DNA of 35,380 nucleotides from JAAYJR01 sp964495655 (lineage in GTDB: Bacteria; Bacteroidota; Bacteroidia; Bacteroidales; Prolixibacteraceae): the NCBI GenBank assembly GCA_964495655.1, contig CAZBWK010000036.1, positions 1-35,380 on the forward strand, given 5' to 3'. Made by a program: the position numbers and the translations under genes. The notes below the pieces were generated by a model that saw nothing but the letters and a program-made list of their open reading frames with translations, had not been told where the DNA came from and ran no database searches. Below are positions 24,425-34,134 of the stretch, piece by piece. The stretch's first letter is position 1. Each line of letters begins with the position of its first letter.

Positions 24425-27400
24425 ATGAAAAAATTGAATCGAAAATGTAATTGGGACAGTTATTTGCCCAATGTTTTAAAACTATTAAGAGTTATGAAAC
24501 TGACAATTTTTTTAATAGTGATTTCGGTCTTCAGCGTTTTATCCAGTGAATCTTATTCACAAACTAAAAAGATTACTGTGAAATTCGAGAATGCTACTGT
24601 TGAAGACATTCTTGAAAATATTGAAAAACAGAGCGAGTTTTACTTTTTTATTTACAGTGAGAAGGTCATCGATGTCGAGAGAAAAGTGTCACTTGATATT
24701 GAAAATCAAAACATTGAATCGGTACTAAATAAATTGTTTGAAGGAACAGATATAGCCTATGCCATAAATGACAGGCTGGTAATTCTTTCTACACCTGAAT
24801 TTATTGGCAACACCCCCAGGGCTGTCTGGCAACAAGCCACAGTATCCGGGAAAGTAACTGACAATAACAACCAGCCACTTCCCGGTGTAAGTATTGTTGT
24901 AAAAGGCACTACCCAGGGAACAGTTACCAACGCAGATGGAAACTATTCTTTAACAAATATTCCGCCAAATGCTGTTTTAGTTTTTTCTTTTGTCGGGATG
25001 AGAACACAGGAGGTTGTTGTTGGATCAAGGTCAATAATTAGTGTCACATTGGATTCAGAAACTATAGGGATTGAAGAAGTTGTAGCAGTGGGTTATGGCT
25101 CAATGAAGAAAAGTGACCTTACTGGTTCAGTTTCACAGGTTAAGACCTCAGATATTGAATTAGTGCCAGTTTATAATGTCTCACAAGCATTAAAATCTCA
25201 AGCAGCAGGGGTAAGAGTGCAACAAAATTCAGGTACTCCTGGTGGAAGAATTGAAATAAATATTAGAGGAGGAAATTCTATGATAGGGGATAACGAGCCG
25301 TTATATGTAGTTGATGGTTTTCCTGTTTCTGGTGGAATTAATTTTCTTAATCCTTCTGATATAGAATCAATAGATATACTGAAGGATGCTTCATCAACAG
25401 CTATATACGGTTCACGAGGAGCTAATGGTGTGGTTATTATAACTACTAAAAGAGGTTTAAAAGGTCAAGAAAGTAGAATTGAAGTTAACAGTATGATTGG
25501 ATTCCAATCTGAAACTAACCGATATGAAATGCTTGATGCAAAACAATATGCTGAAGTAGCAAATGAATGGTTACGAAATGCAGGGCAAAATCTATATTTT
25601 GATCTTAGCAAAGTTGAGAATCCAGGAACGGATTGGCAAGATTTTATTTTTCATGATGCCTTACTTCATAATCATACAATAAGCTTCTCAGGTAGTACTA
25701 ATCAAAGTCAATTTATGGTATCAGGAAATTATTATGATCAGGAGGGAATAATGAAATGGACTGGAGTTAGAAAGGGTTCATTAAAAATTAATTTAGATCA
25801 TACTTTTAATAAAGTAATTCATTTGGCAATAAATTTAAATTTATTGAGAAGTGAAAGAAACAATCAGCCTGCCGATAATACAGTACATGGTGGTTCAATG
25901 CTTTCTGGTGCAATGGCAGCTCCTCCAACTTTACCAATTTATGATGAATTTGGCAAAATAATAAGGATTTCACAAAGTTATTCTTTTGGTTCTATTGCTA
26001 TGGAAAATCCTGCGATTTATGCACCTCCTCGAAAAAGTCGATCTCTAGGCAATAATATAATTGGAAATTCTGCCTTGACCATAAATTTTACTGAAGATTT
26101 ATCATTAAAATCAATATTTGGTCTTGAGTATGTCAATACTTTTGGCGATGCTTTTAATCCAATTGTATATGATTTAGATATAGGTTCTGCTTCCCAATCA
26201 ATGAGTTTTTATAACTCTTTTTTAAATGAAAATATTTTAACTTATTCAAAATTGATAGAACAAAAACATTCAGTTAATATTATTGGAGGGTATACTTATC
26301 AAAACTATGCAGCTAGGTCTTTCGGAGCAAGTGTATCAGGTTTTGATAACAATATTCTTGAGAATTATTATCTTGGTGCAGCACAAAATATTAACATTCC
26401 TTCATCTGGTTTTTCTGAATGGACTCTTGCTTCTGTTTTATCAAGGATAAATTATTCGTTTTCAGACAAATATCTATTTACTGCTAGTGTTAGAGCAGAT
26501 GGTTCGTCCAGGTTTGGTGAATCTCATAAGTGGGGAATATTTCCATCTGGTGCTATTGCCTGGAGGGTTTCGGAGGAATCATTTATGAAGGATATAAAGA
26601 GTATAAATTCTTTAAAAATCAGAGCTAGTTATGGAGTTACTGGTAGTACTGCATTATCTCCATATCAATCTTTAAATAGGTTATCACCTGTAAAAACCAT
26701 TTATGGTAACCATACTCAAATAACTGGATTTGTTCCTAGTGGAATTGCAAATCCTGATTTGAAATGGGAATCTACTGCTCAGTTAGATTTTGGATTTGAT
26801 TTGAGTATGTTTAATAATTATTTCAGATTTACCTTTGATTATTATAAAAAGAACACTTTCGATCTTTTAGCTTCTGTTCCTCTTCCGCAATCTTCCGGTT
26901 TTACATCGAGTCTTCAAAATATTGGAGAGATTCAAAATTCAGGTTTAGAATTTAGCCTTGGGGCCGATATTTTAAGGAGGGAGTTTAAATGGGATATATC
27001 TACTCAATTATCAACTAATAGAAATGAAGTAATAAAACTTGCTGGTGGTTCTGATATTTTAGGTGGCGGATTGGGTATTTTTGGAACTATAAGTCTGGCC
27101 AGAGAGGGAGAACCGCTTGGCGTGTTTTATGGATTCCAGGAAGATGGACTTGATGAACAAGGATATATTAAATATATAGATAGAGATGGAGATGAGGCGA
27201 TTACACCTTCTGACAGAACTATTATTGGGAGTCCATATCCTGATTTTATTTATGGATTAACTTCGAATTTCTCGTATAAAAATTTTGATTTAAATGTATT
27301 TATCGAAGGAGTATATGGAAATGACATATGGTGGGCAACTGCAGCAACACACTTAAACTCTTTCCAAAGAGGTTCAAATCAGTTTGCAGATTTGTATGGT

Positions 27401-27760
27401 AATTATTGGACTGCTGAAAATCCGGATCCTAAAGCAAAGTATATGAAAGTATCACCAAATAGTCAGATTAGTGATTCTGACAGGTTTGTTAAAGATGGTA
27501 GTTATATAAGATTGAGGTCTTTAAGATTGGCATATAACATACCTGCAAAGCGTTTTAATTTGGCTTGGTTTGAGAGTTCTCAAATATTTTTGTCTGGGAC
27601 TAATCTACTTACTATAACAAAATACCCTGGAATTGATCCAGACGTTAATACAACCGGGAGTTCTACCCAAGATATTACTAGCCGATTAAGTACCGGAGTG
27701 GACCAATCAGCATATCCAATTAGTAAAATATATTCTGTAGGATTGAGATTAAATTTTTAA
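24425..27760 (+). CDS. SusC/RagA-family TonB-dependent transporter with STN signalling domain
   Basis: This 1111-residue outer-membrane importer takes up oligosaccharides with its SusD partner. After a membrane-spanning signal (LTIFLIVISVFSVLSSESYSQ) comes an STN domain (about 49-115; VEDILENIEKQS), which contacts FecR. A carboxypeptidase-regulatory-like domain follows (about 139-222; ATVSGKVTDNNNQPLPGVS), then VAVGYGSMKKSDLTGSV and the plug (PLYVVDGFPVSGG, AIYGSRGANGVVIITTK), and the 22-strand barrel ending in VGLRLNF. The extra N-terminal STN domain fits control by the adjacent sigma/FecR pair. From about 25.1 kb, within this gene, base composition becomes clearly more AT-rich. Confidence 0.95.
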   Translation: MKKLNRKCNWDSYLPNVLKLLRVMKLTIFLIVISVFSVLSSESYSQTKKITVKFENATVEDILENIEKQSEFYFFIYSEKVIDVERKVSLDIENQNIESVLNKLFEGTDIAYAINDRLVILSTPEFIGNTPRAVWQQATVSGKVTDNNNQPLPGVSIVVKGTTQGTVTNADGNYSLTNIPPNAVLVFSFVGMRTQEVVVGSRSIISVTLDSETIGIEEVVAVGYGSMKKSDLTGSVSQVKTSDIELVPVYNVSQALKSQAAGVRVQQNSGTPGGRIEINIRGGNSMIGDNEPLYVVDGFPVSGGINFLNPSDIESIDILKDASSTAIYGSRGANGVVIITTKRGLKGQESRIEVNSMIGFQSETNRYEMLDAKQYAEVANEWLRNAGQNLYFDLSKVENPGTDWQDFIFHDALLHNHTISFSGSTNQSQFMVSGNYYDQEGIMKWTGVRKGSLKINLDHTFNKVIHLAINLNLLRSERNNQPADNTVHGGSMLSGAMAAPPTLPIYDEFGKIIRISQSYSFGSIAMENPAIYAPPRKSRSLGNNIIGNSALTINFTEDLSLKSIFGLEYVNTFGDAFNPIVYDLDIGSASQSMSFYNSFLNENILTYSKLIEQKHSVNIIGGYTYQNYAARSFGASVSGFDNNILENYYLGAAQNINIPSSGFSEWTLASVLSRINYSFSDKYLFTASVRADGSSRFGESHKWGIFPSGAIAWRVSEESFMKDIKSINSLKIRASYGVTGSTALSPYQSLNRLSPVKTIYGNHTQITGFVPSGIANPDLKWESTAQLDFGFDLSMFNNYFRFTFDYYKKNTFDLLASVPLPQSSGFTSSLQNIGEIQNSGLEFSLGADILRREFKWDISTQLSTNRNEVIKLAGGSDILGGGLGIFGTISLAREGEPLGVFYGFQEDGLDEQGYIKYIDRDGDEAITPSDRTIIGSPYPDFIYGLTSNFSYKNFDLNVFIEGVYGNDIWWATAATHLNSFQRGSNQFADLYGNYWTAENPDPKAKYMKVSPNSQISDSDRFVKDGSYIRLRSLRLAYNIPAKRFNLAWFESSQIFLSGTNLLTITKYPGIDPDVNTTGSSTQDITSRLSTGVDQSAYPISKIYSVGLRLNF

Positions 27761-27781
27761 TTAAATAGAAATCAAATAATT

Positions 27782-29236
27782 ATGAAAAGTTATATTTTAA
27801 TTTTAGTTGTATTTTTATTATCATCTTGTGAAGATATGTTAGAAGAGGTTCCTAGAAATTTTATTTCAAGAGTTAATTATTATCAGAATGAAGATGATGC
27901 ACAGGGAGCTATCAATGGAGTTTATAATGAAATTGCTCCGGATTTTTATCATATTTCAATATATTTGATGCAAGAATTACATGGTGATTTTTTAAATGGA
28001 AGAGGAGGACAGGCCCCAATTTCATATGTCGATCAGGTTTTGGATTTCAGAGGGGTTGACTATGCAGCTGTTTGCTGGACACAATATTATACGACTATAA
28101 ATCGGGCAAATGCAGTTATTGATAATGTATCTAAAATTGATGACGAGAATATTTCCACTGACGCAAAATTACGTATTATCGCTGAAGCATTATTTTTAAG
28201 GGCATTGTCTTATTTCCAGCTTGTAAGAGACTTTGGACCAGTACCTCTGAAACTTCAGGAAAGTACCGATTTTAGCCAACTGGCTGCACCAAGAGAACCT
28301 GTGGATAAGGTCTATAGTCAAATTGTTGAAGATTTACTATCTGCTGAAGATGATCTCCCAGCAGATGTTGGAGTAAATACAGGTAAGGCATCAAAATGGG
28401 CGGCAAAAATGCTTTTGGCTCATGTATATATTACAATTGAAGAATGGAGTTTAGCAAAACAAAAGTCTGATGAAGTTATAAATAGTGGAAAATATAATCT
28501 TGTTGAAGTTAAACAACCTGATGATTTTTATAAAATATTTGCTACAACAACATCATCAGAAGACATAATGTCTGTTCATCACTCTATTAACAGCAGATCC
28601 TCTTTGCCAGCCTATTTGCATCGAGCAAATATGTTGCCATATAACAGAGGTTCAGGCTATTTTGCATGGTTACCGGATACTAATTCATGGATTGGATCAA
28701 GTTGGGATAAGAATGATTTACGGAAACAATTTAATTTTTATACGCATTATCAAAATACAAAAGGAGAATGGATTAAGTTACCTCCCGAAACTCCCGTATT
28801 ATTCAAGAAATGGACTACAACCCAAGAAGGTATTGCAGAATACAGTGTTCCAATCTATAGGTATGCTGAAGCCATGTTATTTTATGCAGAGGCTGCTTGT
28901 ATGGATGAAGGTGCTCCTTCCATTTTAGCCTTGGAAAGATTAAATATGATTAAGCGCAGAGCATATGGTTTTGATCCTAATTTACCTTCACCAGTTGATT
29001 ATTCCTCAGGTATGAGCAAAGATGAATTCAGAGAGGTTGTACTTCAGGAAAGAGCATATGAACTTATTTTGGAAAGAAGGCGGTGGCATGACTTAAAAAG
29101 AACAGGAACAGTTAAGGAGGCATTTGCAAAGGTTGGTAAAAATTTTTCGGACAAGAGATATTTATGGCCAATTCCATATAATGAAATAAATAATAATCCG
29201 GCTATTAGCCAAGCTGATCAAAATCCGGGCTATTAA
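27782..29236 (+). CDS. SusD/RagB-family glycan-binding lipoprotein
   Basis: This 484-residue lipoprotein forms the lid of the SusC transporter and binds glycan on the cell surface. The signal ends at a lipobox with C16 (VVFLLSSCEDML). The family start EEVPRNFIS and an early YYQNEDDAQGAINGVYN helix are present, as are TPR-like helices (AEALFLRALSYFQLVRDFG) and the conserved end (LQERAYELILERRRWHDLKRTG, YLWPIPYNEINNNP). It starts 21 bases after susC, so the pair is co-transcribed. The DNA is AT-rich like the second half of susC. Confidence 0.95.
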   Translation: MKSYILILVVFLLSSCEDMLEEVPRNFISRVNYYQNEDDAQGAINGVYNEIAPDFYHISIYLMQELHGDFLNGRGGQAPISYVDQVLDFRGVDYAAVCWTQYYTTINRANAVIDNVSKIDDENISTDAKLRIIAEALFLRALSYFQLVRDFGPVPLKLQESTDFSQLAAPREPVDKVYSQIVEDLLSAEDDLPADVGVNTGKASKWAAKMLLAHVYITIEEWSLAKQKSDEVINSGKYNLVEVKQPDDFYKIFATTTSSEDIMSVHHSINSRSSLPAYLHRANMLPYNRGSGYFAWLPDTNSWIGSSWDKNDLRKQFNFYTHYQNTKGEWIKLPPETPVLFKKWTTTQEGIAEYSVPIYRYAEAMLFYAEAACMDEGAPSILALERLNMIKRRAYGFDPNLPSPVDYSSGMSKDEFREVVLQERAYELILERRRWHDLKRTGTVKEAFAKVGKNFSDKRYLWPIPYNEINNNPAISQADQNPGY

Positions 29237-29344
29237 ATATTAAAAGTTATCTTGAATGGATAGTTTGAGTTAACTCGTATTTATTATTTCAAAATACTTC
29301 ACCCAAAGGGGGTATCTTCCTTTAAATTTTTAAAGATTAAGAAT

Positions 29345-32300
29345 ATGAAAAGACGTGACTTTGTAAAGACTACGGCAGCAGGATCTGCATTTATATTTAC
29401 TTCTGGCGCTTTAACATTTAATAGTGCAGTAGTTGAGGATGAGCTTCTGTATTGTTATCAATCAGAAAGAAAGATTCCTATTTTATGCCGCACTGATGTG
29501 GTTGTGGTAGGAGGTTCATTGGCAGCTGTAGCCTCAGCAACAGAAGCATCAAAAGCAGGCGCTAAAGTTTTTTTAGTAACACAAGAGCCATATTTGGGTG
29601 AAGATATTTGCGGAACTTTCAGATTATGGGTAGAAGATAAAAGTATTATTAAGACATCTTTGGGCAGTAAGATATTTGGTTCTGGATTACCAACGCCATT
29701 ACATGTTAAATATACTCTTGATAATGAATTGGTTAATAATGATATTGATTTTTTATATTCAAGTTATGTTACTGATATAATTAAGAGTGAATCAGGTGAG
29801 CCGGCTGGTGTGGTAATTGCGAATAGATCAGGCAGGCAAGCAATAATTGCTAAAATTATAATCGATGCCACTCCACGTGCACTCTGTGCAAGGCTGGCCG
29901 GTGCACCTTTTGATTCATTTCATCCTGGGAAAAAGGCATTCCATTTTACAGTTGTGGGAAACGATTTAAAAAAGAGTGGAGAATTTTCAGCAGAGGTAAA
30001 ATCCGATACTATTAATTTGAAATTATCTCCAGAAATATATGAAAAAAGTGTTTTGGATAAAGAAGTAGAGATTCAATACCAAGCAATTGAATATACACTT
30101 CAGATAGATATGAAAGACAACAGTTATCCCTCATTTGCTAAAGCAGAGCAGATTTCACGTGATTTGACCTGGGATCCTAATCAGGTAGAAGCCTCAGATT
30201 TACTTTTTCAGAATCCACCTGACAAATTAATAGGCAAACAAACATATAAAGGTGAAAATATTAACATCGAAAAAATAAATTTAGAAGTATTTCAGCCTAA
30301 GAGTATAAATAATTTATTTGTACTAAGTGGATGTGCAAGTTTAAGCGAAGTTTCTGCTCAGGTTATCCTTGAACCAGGCAAATTAATACAAATTGGTGAG
30401 AGAGTAGGGAAACAAGCTGCTTATTTCTCAAGTCGCTTTATTGCTCCCAAAGAGGCAATGATAAAAGGGGAAAAAAATAAAAAAATCTCAGTTTACGGGG
30501 ATGTTGCTGAAATTTTGGATGAGGTGCGACCATCTATGAATATTGGTGAAATTCTATCAGAAGAAACCGTTTTGCCTGTTCTCGGCAGTTACGATGTGGT
30601 AGTTATGGGAGGAGGAACAGCGGGAGCTCCTGCTGCAGTTGGAGCTGCCAAAAACGGAGCAAAGACTCTTGTTCTGGAATATTTGCATGGAATGGGAGGT
30701 ACTGGCACTTATGGAATGATTGGGAAGTATTATCATGGTTATAGAAAAGGCTATACTAATATTGTTGACCAAGGTGTTCATAATATGGGAGGTGAAAATC
30801 ATCCACGAAAAAAGAACCGGCTTGCAGAATGGGTTTTTGATTGGAAAACGGAATATTTTAGAAAGGAAATTCGAGAATCAGGCGGTGATATTTGGTTTGG
30901 CGTATTAGGTGTTGGCGCATATGTAGAGGATCGCCAAGTAAAAGGAGTAGTTGTTGCAACTCCGGAAGGTAAAGGAGTGGTTTTGGCCCATACAATAATT
31001 GACTCCACCGGGAGTGCAGATATAGCTATTGCTGCAGGGGCTGAATACAGTTATACTGATGGTAACTCAGTCGCCATACAAGGTGCAGGTATCCCTTTTA
31101 AAAATCCTAATGATTTTTATAATAACTCTGACTGGACATTTATTGACGATTCGGATATTGTGGATATTTGGAGGGCATTTATTGTAGCAAAGGATAAATT
31201 TAAGGGACAGTATGACATAGGGAAACTTCCTCAAACACGTGAACGTCGGCGAATAATAGGTGATTTTACAATAAGTGTATTGGACATATACAATGGTCGA
31301 AAATACCCTGATACAATTTCAGCCCACTTGAGTTGTTTTGATACACATGGGTTTACTATTGATCCATTTCTTGCACTTAAACCTCCTGCTCATAGTGGTG
31401 TGGATGTATTGGCTTTTGTACCCTTGCGCGCACTTACCCCGAAAGGTCTGGAAGGAATTATTGTTACAGGGCTGGGAGCTAGTGCCCACCGGGATGCAAT
31501 GCCAGTAATTAGAATGCAACCTTGCCTGCAAAACCAAGGATATGCTGTCGGTATGGGTGCTGCAATGGCATCATGGAATAAGCAGATGATCAGGTATATA
31601 GACATCAAGGCATTACAGGAAAGACTGGTTGAAATGGAAAACCTTCCTGAACATGTGCTGACTGACCAGGATAATTATCCTCCTTCCTATCAAAAAATTC
31701 AGGAAGCAGCTGAATTGGTGGTAAATGATCTTGAAGGATTGGAAACTGTTCTTTGGGATAAAGAAAGAGGAATATCTACCCTTATAGATTTTTATCATTC
31801 TGCCAATAATGAAGAAAACAAGCTAATTTATGCCCATATACTCGGTATGTATGGAAATGATTCTGGATGGAGGGAATTAATAAAAGCTGTAGATATTTAT
31901 GATGATTGGGACGAAGGATGGGAATTTAAAGCTGCAGGAGGACAATTTGGAGCAAGTATGAGTTATTTAGATAGTTTGATTATTGCATTGGGAAATACAA
32001 AAAAAACAGAAGCCTTGCCTAGCATAATACGATTGGCTAGCCTGTTAGACAAGGACAGTCCTTTTTCTCATTTTAGATCAATAGCTATTGCATTGGAAAC
32101 TATAAAAAGTAAGGATGGAGCACCCATTCTATATCAGTTGCTTCAATTACCTGAAATGACAGGTTACTCTATGCCGGATATTGAAACAGCAAAAAAGATC
32201 AATGAAACCATATTTTCTAAAAAAATTATTAGACCAAATTTATTAGATAATGTAATTCGACGAAATTCTTTAAGGGAATTAATAATAGCACGTGCTCTAT

Positions 32301-32446
32301 TTCAATGTGGAGATTTAAACGGTTTTGGTGAGCAAATTTTGATGAATTACTCTAGAGATTTGAGGGGTCATTATTATCGACATGCCAGCGGTGTCCTAAA
32401 AATGCATCTCTCAAGTGGTAATGAAGAATTAAAGGAATTATTTTGA
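29345..32446 (+). CDS. Tandem two-domain FAD-dependent oxidoreductase with Tat-like leader
   Basis: This 1033-residue protein begins with a Tat-type leader (MKRRDFVKTTAAGSAFIFTSG). It contains two FAD_oxidored-like Rossmann regions. The first (from residue 51) reads DVVVVGGSLAAVASA, with only one of the three GxGxxG glycines kept. The second (from 417) reads DVVVMGGGTAGAPAA, with all three kept. Each is followed by its own later family motif (IDATPRALCARLAG, and IDSTGSADIAIAAG). The last 200 or so residues are helical and HEAT-like (ALPSIIRLASLL). Single-domain relatives occur in glycan loci of Bacteroidota and Planctomycetota. Folding with FAD in the cytoplasm and Tat export fits. The substrate is unknown; oxidation of a sugar is inferred from context. 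Confidence 0.85.
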   Translation: MKRRDFVKTTAAGSAFIFTSGALTFNSAVVEDELLYCYQSERKIPILCRTDVVVVGGSLAAVASATEASKAGAKVFLVTQEPYLGEDICGTFRLWVEDKSIIKTSLGSKIFGSGLPTPLHVKYTLDNELVNNDIDFLYSSYVTDIIKSESGEPAGVVIANRSGRQAIIAKIIIDATPRALCARLAGAPFDSFHPGKKAFHFTVVGNDLKKSGEFSAEVKSDTINLKLSPEIYEKSVLDKEVEIQYQAIEYTLQIDMKDNSYPSFAKAEQISRDLTWDPNQVEASDLLFQNPPDKLIGKQTYKGENINIEKINLEVFQPKSINNLFVLSGCASLSEVSAQVILEPGKLIQIGERVGKQAAYFSSRFIAPKEAMIKGEKNKKISVYGDVAEILDEVRPSMNIGEILSEETVLPVLGSYDVVVMGGGTAGAPAAVGAAKNGAKTLVLEYLHGMGGTGTYGMIGKYYHGYRKGYTNIVDQGVHNMGGENHPRKKNRLAEWVFDWKTEYFRKEIRESGGDIWFGVLGVGAYVEDRQVKGVVVATPEGKGVVLAHTIIDSTGSADIAIAAGAEYSYTDGNSVAIQGAGIPFKNPNDFYNNSDWTFIDDSDIVDIWRAFIVAKDKFKGQYDIGKLPQTRERRRIIGDFTISVLDIYNGRKYPDTISAHLSCFDTHGFTIDPFLALKPPAHSGVDVLAFVPLRALTPKGLEGIIVTGLGASAHRDAMPVIRMQPCLQNQGYAVGMGAAMASWNKQMIRYIDIKALQERLVEMENLPEHVLTDQDNYPPSYQKIQEAAELVVNDLEGLETVLWDKERGISTLIDFYHSANNEENKLIYAHILGMYGNDSGWRELIKAVDIYDDWDEGWEFKAAGGQFGASMSYLDSLIIALGNTKKTEALPSIIRLASLLDKDSPFSHFRSIAIALETIKSKDGAPILYQLLQLPEMTGYSMPDIETAKKINETIFSKKIIRPNLLDNVIRRNSLRELIIARALFQCGDLNGFGEQILMNYSRDLRGHYYRHASGVLKMHLSSGNEELKELF

Positions 32447-32735
32447 GTAATATTATATAGGAGTGCCTATTTTCTGGTTGAATGAAATTGTTTTTTGACA
32501 ATCATGTATTGTTTAAGTTTTACATGACATTAATCACTCTTTTGTCAATAAATTCTGATACATAATTGGAGATATTCCTAGTTATAAAATCTATGACGAT
32601 AATACTAAAATATTACCTTATAAACAACATAATCCTTATCTGTATTAAGATTCACAGGAAAATGTATGGAGTTTACAAAATTGTTTTTCAGTTGTATTGA
32701 AAGATTTCATTTTTAAACAAACAATATTAAAATGT

Positions 32736-34118
32736 ATGGAACAAAAAACACTTGTTAATTTTATTTTCAGAGCCATTATTATTGGATTTTTAGTTGCCTT
32801 TTTTGCCTGCAATCGAAAATCACCTCAAAAACCAAATGTAGTATTGATATTTTTGGATGATGCAGGATTTAGTGATTTTAATCCTTTTGGTGAACCCAGG
32901 TATCCCACTCCGAATGTCAGCAGGCTTGCAGAGGAAGGAAGGAGTTTTTATAATTTTTATGTGCCTCAGGCAGTATGCTCGGCATCCCGTGCAGCTTTGA
33001 TGACAGGTTGTTATCCTGGAAGAACCAGAATTTTTGGTGCTTTGGGTGTTCAAAGTCCAGGGCTTGACACTAAATATGCCACGTTGGGTGAGGTCATGCA
33101 AAGGAACGGTTATGTAACCGGTTGTTTCGGTAAGTGGCACCTTGGAAATCAACCCGGCAGACGACCTATATCAAGAGGTTTTGATGAATCCTGTGGATTA
33201 ATGTACTCTAATGATATGTGGCCGTTTCATCCTGAACATCCGGATAAATATCCGCCTTTACCCTACTGGGAGAATGATGTAATTACTATTGATACAATAA
33301 CTCATCAGGATCAAAAAATGTTAACGACTTGGTATACTGAGGCTGCAGTTGATTTCATTGGCAGACATTCTGATGAACCGTTTTTTCTATATCTACCACA
33401 TTCTATGGTTCATGTGCCTTTATTTTGCAGTGATAAATTCATAAATAAATCAGGAACAGGTTTGTATGGTGATGTGATAATGGAATTAGACTGGTCTGTA
33501 GGTGAAATAATGAAAGCAATAGAAAAAAATGAATTGGAGGATAATACACTTTTTATTTTTATTGGCTCTGATAATGGTCCAACATATACATATATAGGTA
33601 ATCATTCGGGAAGTACCCCCTTTAGAGCCGGTAAAGGAACTATTTTCGACGGAGGTGTTCGAAATAATTGTATTATAAAATTTCCCGGTAATATTGAACC
33701 CAATACTATTTCGCATAATGCCTTTTGCTCAATCGATATTTTACCTACAATATGTCAGCTTACCGGTGCACAATTGCCAAAAAATGAAATTGATGGCAGG
33801 AATGTATGGGATCTTATAATAGAGAAGCCAGGAGCAATTAATCCACATGATTATTATGCCTTTTCTTTTAGTTCCAAATTTCAGGGCGTTATCAGTGGAG
33901 ATGGCCATTGGAAATTGCACCTGCCCCATGAATACGTCGAGATAGTTAAAGGAGGAAAGGATGGACAGCCGGGAGAGTGGGTATTCACAACTATTGACAC
34001 AACACTTTTTGATATGATACACGACCCATATGAAAAGGCTAATGTAGTAGATTTATATCCTGATATAGTAAATAGATTAGCCTCATATGCAATTTATCAC
34101 AAACAATTATTTTATTAA
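32736..34118 (+). CDS. S1-family sulfatase lipoprotein
   Basis: The product is about 460 residues from the ATG at 32736. The frame extends to a TTG at 32697, but 32736 gives a lipoprotein signal directly (FLVAFFAC, C25). Metal ligands are seen in LIFLDDAGFSD (D41, D42) and GSDNGP. The formylglycine precursor is C81 in AVCSASRAALMTG, a Cys-type C-x-A-S-R site that needs a maturase encoded elsewhere. FGKWHLGN carries the usual active-site Lys and His. It would release sulfate from a glycan at the cell surface or in the periplasm. A 289-base AT-rich gap with no clear element separates it from the oxidoreductase gene. Confidence 0.92.
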   Translation: MEQKTLVNFIFRAIIIGFLVAFFACNRKSPQKPNVVLIFLDDAGFSDFNPFGEPRYPTPNVSRLAEEGRSFYNFYVPQAVCSASRAALMTGCYPGRTRIFGALGVQSPGLDTKYATLGEVMQRNGYVTGCFGKWHLGNQPGRRPISRGFDESCGLMYSNDMWPFHPEHPDKYPPLPYWENDVITIDTITHQDQKMLTTWYTEAAVDFIGRHSDEPFFLYLPHSMVHVPLFCSDKFINKSGTGLYGDVIMELDWSVGEIMKAIEKNELEDNTLFIFIGSDNGPTYTYIGNHSGSTPFRAGKGTIFDGGVRNNCIIKFPGNIEPNTISHNAFCSIDILPTICQLTGAQLPKNEIDGRNVWDLIIEKPGAINPHDYYAFSFSSKFQGVISGDGHWKLHLPHEYVEIVKGGKDGQPGEWVFTTIDTTLFDMIHDPYEKANVVDLYPDIVNRLASYAIYHKQLFY

Positions 34119-34134
34119 AATTTTTCAGTACGTT

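Noticed and set aside
29267..29276. Perfect palindrome GAGTTAACTC between susD and the oxidoreductase gene
   Set aside because: Ten bases of palindrome in AT-rich DNA is weak evidence for an operator; no second copy was seen upstream of other genes in the locus.
32447..32735. Search for a promoter or small gene between the oxidoreductase and sulfatase genes
   Set aside because: The gap is AT-rich and has no TAnnTTTG element with a suitably spaced TTTG, no convincing hairpin and no plausible small ORF.
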